Origin: JAPSGM01 sp036258735
GTDB taxonomy: Bacteria > Chloroflexota > Limnocylindria > QHBO01
Reading direction: 5' to 3'
Assembly (NCBI GenBank): GCA_036258735.1
Contig: DATADC010000119.1
Coordinates: 1-5,511 of the forward strand
Length of the DNA stretch: 5,511 bases
Part shown: piece by piece, positions 1 through 3,985 of the stretch
Position numbering within the stretch: the stretch's first letter is position 1
Layout: each line of letters begins with the position of its first letter
Notes under the pieces: generated by a model
The model's input: the letters and a program-made list of their open reading frames with translations, nothing else
Told to the model about the DNA's origin: nothing
The model's database searches: none
Made by a program: the position numbers and the translations under genes

Positions 1-232
1 CGAGGAAGGGGAGCGCCGCCATCGGCCTCACGAAGCCGGCTCGCGCGAAGCGCAGGGTGACGATGCTGGCCACCAGGATGTTGAGCGTCAGCGCGGTCGG
101 TCGCATGACCTCCGGTGAGATGCCGAGCAGGGCCATGGCGGCGAGGTACGCGGACGCTCCCGCATGGCCGACCATCCCGTAGAGCGTGGCGGCCACCAGG
201 AAGGCGGCGGTGAGCAGCAGCGTCTCGTCCAC
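1..232 (-). CDS. TauE/SafE (TSUP) family membrane transporter, N-terminal part (runs off left edge)
   Basis: The first 77 residues of an integral membrane protein are present. It reads VDETLLLTAAFLVAATLYG, then MVGHAGASAYLAAMAL, then SPEVMRPTALTLNILVASIV and a basic FARAGFVRP loop before the edge. The glycine-rich first helix (residues 5-36) and the P-TAL-LNILVA second helix (about 42-60) are the usual opening of TSUP/TauE-SafE proteins. Family members export or import sulfite, sulfoacetate or other organosulfur anions across the inner membrane; the substrate here is unknown. I chose the GTG at 232 because it gives the short N-terminus typical of the family and has a TAGCAT box 7 bases upstream. 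A GTG at 289 in the same open frame is the alternative, but it adds a basic 19-residue leader and lies within a hairpin. About two thirds of the protein is missing. Family call is good; start is uncertain. Confidence 0.8.
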   Translation of the reverse strand, partial: MDETLLLTAAFLVAATLYGMVGHAGASAYLAAMALLGISPEVMRPTALTLNILVASIVTLRFARAGFVRPMAALPFL

Positions 233-239
233 CGCGCGG

Positions 240-245
240 ATGCTA
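240..245 (-). promoter_or_regulatory. Candidate -10 box (TAGCAT) for leaderless TSUP transcript
   Basis: On the minus strand TAGCAT fits the TANNNT -10 pattern and ends 7 bases before the GTG at 232. That spacing would put transcription start at or next to the start codon. No -35 hexamer is recognisable 16-18 bases further upstream. The only purine-rich stretch (GGAAGG, 250-255) lies 17 bases from the GTG, too far for a normal ribosome binding site, which favours a leaderless start. Confidence 0.35.
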
Positions 246-272
246 TGCGCCTTCCAGCCCGCGCGACGCCCG

Positions 273-289
273 GTGCGCGCCTGGCGCAC
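273..289. repeat. Perfect 6-bp inverted repeat (GTGCGC-N5-GCGCAC)
   Basis: GTGCGC (273-278) and GCGCAC (284-289) are exact inverted copies around a 5-base loop. It sits about 41 bases upstream of the preferred TSUP start. It could be an operator half-site pair, a hairpin in the upstream transcript, or a chance GC palindrome. Confidence 0.4.
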
Positions 290-294
290 ACAAC

Positions 295-320
295 GGACAC
301 GAAGTCCCGTTTCGTTGTCC
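295..320. repeat. Imperfect inverted repeat upstream of the TSUP gene
   Basis: GGACACGAA (295-303) pairs with TTCGTTGTCC (311-320) around a 7-base spacer, giving a 9-bp stem with one bulged base. It is the longest dyad in the gap and is less GC-dominated than the rest of the window, so it is the best candidate in this gap for a repressor site. There is no T-run beside it, so it is not a canonical intrinsic terminator. Confidence 0.4.
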
Positions 321-386
321 TTCGCGCTCGCATGGAGAGCGCGGTGGTCAGCGAGAGGCCACTTCGGCCGCGTTGTTCTCCGTTTT

Positions 387-414
387 GCTCAGTGAGCGAG
401 CGCGATGATTCGCG
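387..414 (-). terminator. Possible factor-dependent or T-less terminator hairpins after the oxidoreductase
   Basis: Two perfect dyads lie 7-34 bases past the oxidoreductase stop. They are CGCGA-TGAT-TCGCG (401-414) and GCTCA-G-TGAGC (387-397; a one-base loop, so it must open wider if it forms). In the minus-strand transcript they are followed by AAAA rather than a U-run, so this is not a classical Rho-independent terminator. Position just after a stop codon is the main argument. Confidence 0.25.
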
Positions 415-420
415 AAGCCT

Positions 421-1785
421 TCAGCCGAGCTCTCCGTGCGCCTCGACGAAGAGTGTGCCCAGGGCGCGGGCCACGGTCGGGAAGGCGTGGATGGTGTCGG
501 CCAGGACCGATATCGGCGTCTGGGTCTTCACCGCCAGCACCGCCTCGTGGATCGCCTCGCTGACGGCCGGGCCGGCCATGAACGCACCGACCAGGACCTT
601 GCGCTGCCGGTCGACCACGATGGTGACGTGCCCCGCAGTCTCCGTGGTCTGACCCTTCGCCGTGCGGGCGATGTCGACGGTGTACTCGGCCGCGTCGATG
701 CCACGCTCGCGGGCCTGCTCCACCAGCACGCCGGTGGACGCCGATTCGGGATCGGTGTACGTGGCGCGCGGAATGGCGGACATGTCGGAACGCGCCTCCT
801 GGCCGAGCGCCAGGCGAGCGGCGATCTCGCCCTGGTAGTGCGCCGTATGGGTGTGCATCTCCGGCCCCGCCACGTCGCCGGCCACGTAGACATTGGGCGC
901 AATGCGCAGCCCGTCGTCAGGCTTGACGCGGCCGTCCTGCGGCTCGACGCCGATGGCGGGCAGGTTGAGTGCGTCGAGCGGGATGTCGCGCCCGATAGTG
1001 AGCAGGATGGCCTCGCCCTCGGCGGTCGAGCCGTCGGAAAGCTCGACCACGTGGCGGCCGTTGGTACCCCCGTGGGGTCGCACGCCGGTGGCGCGCGTGT
1101 TGAGCACGATCCGCACGCCGTCGCGCTCCAGCCCCTCGGCCAGGTAGCGGGAGGTGAGCGGGTGCTCGCGGTCGTGGATCCGGTCGCGCGGGTGAACCAG
1201 CGTCACCGGCACGCCGTAGCGGGCATACACCTGGCCCAGCTCCATGCCGCTCGGGCCGCCGCCGATGACGACAACACCGTCGGGTAGCTCCCGCAGGCTC
1301 GTCCCCTCGCGATTGGTCCAGTAACCGGCGTCCACCAGCCCGGGCAACGAGGGAATGCGGGAGTGGGACCCCACCGCCAGGATCACCGAGCCCGCCTCGA
1401 GCTCCCGGGGCGCATCGCCGTCGCGCTGGACCTCCAGGCGCAGAGGATCGGCTCCGCTGAAGCGCGCCCGGCCGCGGATTGGCACCGCGCCCGCCTCGCG
1501 CAGGCCGCGCTCGTGGCGGCTGTCGTCGGGGTAGTCGATCCCCTCGCGCACGATCATCCAGTCGCGGAACGCGGACGCCCGCGGCCACGGAAAGTCGCCG
1601 CCGTCGCGATGAACCGCGGCGGCGTGCAGCAGCGCCTTGGAGGGCATGCACTGCCAGAACGGGCAGCCTCCGCCGAACAGGTCGCGCTCGATGACGGCCG
1701 TGGACGCGCCGAGCTCGCGCGCCTCGTAGGCGGCCGATTCGCCGGCCGCGCCGGCGCCCACGATGACCACGTCGTATCGGTCCAT
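421..1785 (-). CDS. FAD/NAD(P)-dependent disulfide oxidoreductase (dihydrolipoamide dehydrogenase/mercuric reductase-like)
   Basis: A 454-residue class I flavoprotein of normal family length. FAD domain: GAGAAG at 10-15 with ribose-binding E33. Redox disulfide: GGGCPFWQCMPSK with C41 and C46, the only cysteines in the protein. NAD(P) domain: GGGPSG at 175-180, followed by VTLVH with His where NAD-specific enzymes usually have Glu, so cofactor choice is unclear. Second FAD motif: VYVAGDVAG at 299-307. The C-terminal dimerisation domain covers about 330-454. The family moves electrons from NAD(P)H through FAD to a disulfide or other acceptor in the cytoplasm. The usual HxHPTxxE catalytic motif reads HAFPTVAR (433-440), so His and Glu become F435 and R440. 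It has no HMA domain and no C-terminal Cys pair, so it is not a true mercuric reductase. I chose the ATG at 1785, which places the FAD motif near the N-terminus; the ATG at 1800 is also possible. It follows the hutI stop closely and probably shares its transcript. Confidence 0.9.
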   Translation of the reverse strand: MDRYDVVIVGAGAAGESAAYEARELGASTAVIERDLFGGGCPFWQCMPSKALLHAAAVHRDGGDFPWPRASAFRDWMIVREGIDYPDDSRHERGLREAGAVPIRGRARFSGADPLRLEVQRDGDAPRELEAGSVILAVGSHSRIPSLPGLVDAGYWTNREGTSLRELPDGVVVIGGGPSGMELGQVYARYGVPVTLVHPRDRIHDREHPLTSRYLAEGLERDGVRIVLNTRATGVRPHGGTNGRHVVELSDGSTAEGEAILLTIGRDIPLDALNLPAIGVEPQDGRVKPDDGLRIAPNVYVAGDVAGPEMHTHTAHYQGEIAARLALGQEARSDMSAIPRATYTDPESASTGVLVEQARERGIDAAEYTVDIARTAKGQTTETAGHVTIVVDRQRKVLVGAFMAGPAVSEAIHEAVLAVKTQTPISVLADTIHAFPTVARALGTLFVEAHGELG

Positions 1786-1795
1786 ACGGGGCCGA

Positions 1796-1801
1796 ATCAT
1801 A
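1796..1801 (-). promoter_or_regulatory. Candidate internal -10 box (TATGAT) before the oxidoreductase
   Basis: TATGAT on the minus strand differs from the consensus TATAAT at one position and ends 10 bases before the ATG at 1785. There is no Shine-Dalgarno sequence before this ATG or before the alternative ATG at 1800. The box lies in the short hutI-oxidoreductase gap and could drive a second, nearly leaderless transcript of the oxidoreductase. No -35 element is visible, and the match could be incidental, because it contains the alternative ATG. Confidence 0.3.
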
Positions 1802-1804
1802 GGG

Positions 1805-2974
1805 CTAGCCGCCGGCATCCCGGCCGCCGACGAACGTGCGCAGCGGGCGGACGGCCCCCAGCCGCAAGGCAAAGGCGCCCTCGTGCTCGGCGTCCCAGGC
1901 CACCAGGTCCGCGTCGGCGCCGGGACCGATCACGCCGCGCCTTCCGTGCAGGCCCAGCGCCGCAGCCGCCCCCGACGTAGCAGCCAGCAGGGCCTCGACG
2001 ACCGTCATGCCGAGCAGGGTCGCCGCCAACCCGATCACCAGCGGCATGGCGCCCCACGCGCCGAAGGTGCCGGCGTTGGCGTCCGACCCGAGCGCGACGG
2101 TGGCACCGGCATCGAGCAGGGCGCGGGCCGGCGGGAGCCGATCGCGCATGACAAGCGCCGGGCCGGGCAGCAGCGTGGCCACCGTCCGCGAGCCGGCCAG
2201 GGCAGCCACGCCCGCCTCGTCCAGCTGCTCGAGGTGATCGGCGCTCGTCGCGCCGAGGCGCACGCCAAGCTCGGCCGCGCCGGTGCGGGCCAGCTGATCG
2301 GCGTGGAGGCGGAGGCCGAGGCCGTGGCTGCGAGCGGCGCCAAGGATGCGCTCTGCATCGGCCACCGAGAAGAACCCCTCGTCGCAGAACACGTCGCAGA
2401 ATTCGGCCAGCCCCGCCTCCGCCACGGCCGGGACCATCTCGATCACCAGCCGGTCGACGTAGGTCGCGTCGTCGGGGGGCCGGGCGTGCGCGCCGAGGAA
2501 GGTGCGCACCACGCGAACGGGGGTGCCGGCAGCGGCGCGGCCGATGATGCGCAGCGCACGCGACTCCTCAACGGTCGAGAGGCCGTAGCCGGACTTGCAC
2601 TCGACGGTCGTGGTACCGGCCGCTAGCTGCGCCCGGAGCCGCGCGGCGACCAGCGCTTCGAGCTCATCGTCGCCCGCCGACCGCGTGGCCGCCACCGTGC
2701 GCAGGATGCCGCCCCCGTCGTACGGCGCTCCGGACAGCCGTGCCGCGGCCTCGTCCGATCGGTCGCCGGCATAGACGGGGTGGGTGTGAGCGTCCACCAG
2801 GCCCGGCGTCACGAGCGCCGCCCCCAGGTCCACCCGGTCATCCGCCGCGGGCGCATGCGAGGCGCTGCCGAGCCAGGTGAAGCGTCCGTCATCCACCACG
2901 ACGACCCACGGCCCCTCGCCGGCGTATGGCTCGGGAGTTAGCAGGCGCCCGGTCCCGGTGAAAAGCGTCGTCAT
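1805..2974 (-). CDS. hutI: Imidazolonepropionase (histidine degradation)
   Basis: A 389-residue amidohydrolase-superfamily protein, slightly shorter than most HutI (about 400-420). It hydrolyses 4-imidazolone-5-propanoate to N-formimidoyl-L-glutamate, the third step of histidine breakdown, in the cytoplasm. Visible motifs in order are the metal ligands in VDAHTH (H63, H65), R72 and Y85 of the substrate pocket, TTTVECKSGYGL (121-132), FLGAH (H163), DVFCDEGFFS (194-203), HADQL (224-228, metal ligand H224), SADHLE (244-249) and the metal Asp in GSDANAGT (D298). The usual NPGS after that Asp reads NAGT, a mild deviation. The ATG at 2974 overlaps the stop of the upstream EamA gene as ATGA and is preceded by GGGGAG at 8 bases. 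No other hut gene is visible. A related amidohydrolase with altered substrate is possible but less likely, since nearly every HutI signature motif is present. Confidence 0.92.
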   Translation of the reverse strand: MTTLFTGTGRLLTPEPYAGEGPWVVVVDDGRFTWLGSASHAPAADDRVDLGAALVTPGLVDAHTHPVYAGDRSDEAAARLSGAPYDGGGILRTVAATRSAGDDELEALVAARLRAQLAAGTTTVECKSGYGLSTVEESRALRIIGRAAAGTPVRVVRTFLGAHARPPDDATYVDRLVIEMVPAVAEAGLAEFCDVFCDEGFFSVADAERILGAARSHGLGLRLHADQLARTGAAELGVRLGATSADHLEQLDEAGVAALAGSRTVATLLPGPALVMRDRLPPARALLDAGATVALGSDANAGTFGAWGAMPLVIGLAATLLGMTVVEALLAATSGAAAALGLHGRRGVIGPGADADLVAWDAEHEGAFALRLGAVRPLRTFVGGRDAGG

Positions 2975-3924
2975 GCGACCCGCTCCCCGGCGGCGCGGTC
3001 GGCGCGGTCGGCGCGGCGGCGGACGGTGGCCAGCACGAGCCCGGCCACGATCGTGGCCGCCCCGAGCAGCTGGACGGGCGACGGCGCCTCGGCCAGGAGC
3101 AGCATGCCGAGCATCACGGCACCGACCGGCTGGAGGGTGAGCACCACGCTGGTCAGGGCCGCCGGCAGCCGCGGCAGCGAGATGCTGATTAGCAGCCAGC
3201 CGAGCACCTGCGACGAGACCGCCAGCGCGACCAGCCACCCGTGCGACGGCCAGCGCGGAACGAGGTCCAGCTCGCCCAGCGGCAGGCCGATCAGCAGGGA
3301 GACGAGCGCCGCGGAGAGGGTCGCGTCCAGGAGCGGGCCGGCCGGTCGGCGAAGGTCAGCATTGCCCAGGCGAAGGACCAGCAGGAAGCCGGCGTAGGAG
3401 AGGCCGGTGGCCAATCCGATGGCGACGCCAAGCGACGGGTCGCGCCCGTAGGCTCCCGCGCCGACCACCCCCGAGATGAGCACCACCCCGGCCAGGACCA
3501 CAGGGACGGCGAGCGCCGTGCGCGTCGCCATCCGCTCGCCGAGCAGCAGCCAGGCCAGGAGCGCCACGAAGACCACCTGCGTGTTGCCGAGCACGGTCGC
3601 CAGGCCCGCCCCGACGAGGCCGATGGTGTGGTGGAACAGCTCCAGGTCGATGGCGAAGAAGACGCCCGCCGCCCAGGCCAGCGCCACCTGCGACGCCGGG
3701 CGGGGACCGAAGGCGCGCCGCTCCAGCCAGGCCAGCGCCAGCAGGAAGGGCAGCGCGTAGGCGCAGCGGAAGAAGGCGACGGTGGCGGGCGGCGCGTCGG
3801 ACAGCCGGACGAGCACGCCGCTGAAGGCGATGCTCAGGGCGCCGAGCACGGCGGCCAGCACGGGGCGATCGCGAAGGGTCTCGCGGAGCCCGATGCCGGC
3901 GGCCGGTGAGGCCGCGGTCTGCAC
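2971..3924 (-). CDS. EamA/DMT-superfamily transporter, ten-helix type
   Basis: A 317-residue inner-membrane protein with two tandem EamA halves. Helices alternate with short loops: about 21-41, 47-67, 79-96, 100-128 and onward to a last helix near the C-terminus. The first half ends in LGNTQVVFVALLAWLLLGER (113-131) and the second in TLQPVGAVMLGMLLLAE, the repeated signatures of EamA domains. Family members move amino acids, nucleosides or other metabolites, often outward; substrate is not predictable. The frame stays open in antisense as far as 4977, but similarity to the family begins only near residue 14. I therefore chose the GTG at 3924, 8 bases after a TAGGCT box. The C-terminal tail is charged and encodes an ADR repeat. 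The stop overlaps the hutI start by four bases, so the two are translationally coupled, which suggests a role linked to histidine or its breakdown products. That link is inference. Confidence 0.88.
   Translation of the reverse strand: MQTAASPAAGIGLRETLRDRPVLAAVLGALSIAFSGVLVRLSDAPPATVAFFRCAYALPFLLALAWLERRAFGPRPASQVALAWAAGVFFAIDLELFHHTIGLVGAGLATVLGNTQVVFVALLAWLLLGERMATRTALAVPVVLAGVVLISGVVGAGAYGRDPSLGVAIGLATGLSYAGFLLVLRLGNADLRRPAGPLLDATLSAALVSLLIGLPLGELDLVPRWPSHGWLVALAVSSQVLGWLLISISLPRLPAALTSVVLTLQPVGAVMLGMLLLAEAPSPVQLLGAATIVAGLVLATVRRRADRADRAAGERVA
2983..2988 (-). promoter_or_regulatory. Ribosome binding site for hutI
   Basis: GGGGAG on the minus strand lies 8 bases before the ATG at 2974, inside the end of the EamA coding region. 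It is the only well-spaced Shine-Dalgarno sequence found before any start in the window, and it supports both the hutI start and its position as an internal operon gene. Confidence 0.6.
2992..3018. repeat. 9-bp tandem repeat in the EamA C-terminal tail
   Basis: Three adjacent 9-base units: GGCGCGGTC (2992-3000), GGCGCGGTC (3001-3009) and GGCGCGGCG (3010-3018, two changes). They read in frame on the minus strand as repeated Ala-Asp-Arg after the last membrane helix. Unit length is a multiple of three, so copy changes would not break the frame. Likely a small slippage repeat in a tolerant cytoplasmic tail. Confidence 0.6.
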
Positions 3925-3985
3925 GAGGGCGCAGCCTAGCGCGCGGACCTTGCGGCTGCCGCTCTGCGGCACGCACACTTGGAGG
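3925..3985. promoter_or_regulatory. Divergent control region between EamA and the cyclase-ATPase gene
   Basis: These 61 bases separate the two divergent starts and must hold both promoters if the chosen starts are right. For the minus direction, TAGGCT (3933-3938) ends 8 bases before the GTG at 3924, a good leaderless -10. For the plus direction only a weak CACACT (3974-3979) lies 6 bases before the GTG at 3986. Between them, TGCGGC occurs twice in direct orientation (3951-3956 and 3965-3970, 14 bases apart), and GCCGC-TCT-GCGGC (3958-3970) is a perfect dyad. This is a plausible operator placed to affect both promoters. No -35 elements are recognisable. Confidence 0.4.

Larger units (their letters stand above)
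233..420. other. Intergenic region with several short inverted repeats
   Basis: This 188-base gap lies between the oxidoreductase stop and the TSUP start. I find no convincing gene in it: open frames here are arginine-rich and resemble no protein family. It holds four short inverted repeats (273-289, 295-320, 387-397, 401-414), listed separately, and a local AT-richer patch around 371-386. It probably combines the 3' end of the oxidoreductase transcript with the promoter of the TSUP gene. Confidence 0.6.

Noticed and set aside
381..414. Canonical intrinsic terminator after the oxidoreductase
   Set aside because: The T-run (383-386) is on the plus strand and precedes the dyads in that direction. 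In the minus-strand transcript it is an A-run, so the classical hairpin plus U-tract is absent in either useful orientation.
88..652. Small open frames over the 233-420 gap (minus 88-333, plus 164-652 and 186-395)
   Set aside because: They are Arg/Ser/Pro-rich, without recognisable domains, and mostly overlap the TSUP or oxidoreductase coding regions in the wrong frame.
421..1785. Naming the flavoprotein mercuric reductase (merA) or dihydrolipoamide dehydrogenase (lpd)
   Set aside because: It has no HMA domain and no C-terminal Cys pair for MerA, and no HPT..E His-Glu dyad for Lpd. Only the general family name is supported.
1786..1872. Upstream ATG at 1872 for the oxidoreductase
   Set aside because: It would add 29 low-complexity residues overlapping the end of hutI by 68 bases and push the FAD motif away from the N-terminus, unlike the family.
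421..2626. Plus-strand open frames opposite the oxidoreductase and hutI (for example 436-1287 and 1763-2626)
   Set aside because: They are low-complexity Arg/Gly/Ala/His-rich translations that shadow proteins with full conserved motifs on the minus strand.
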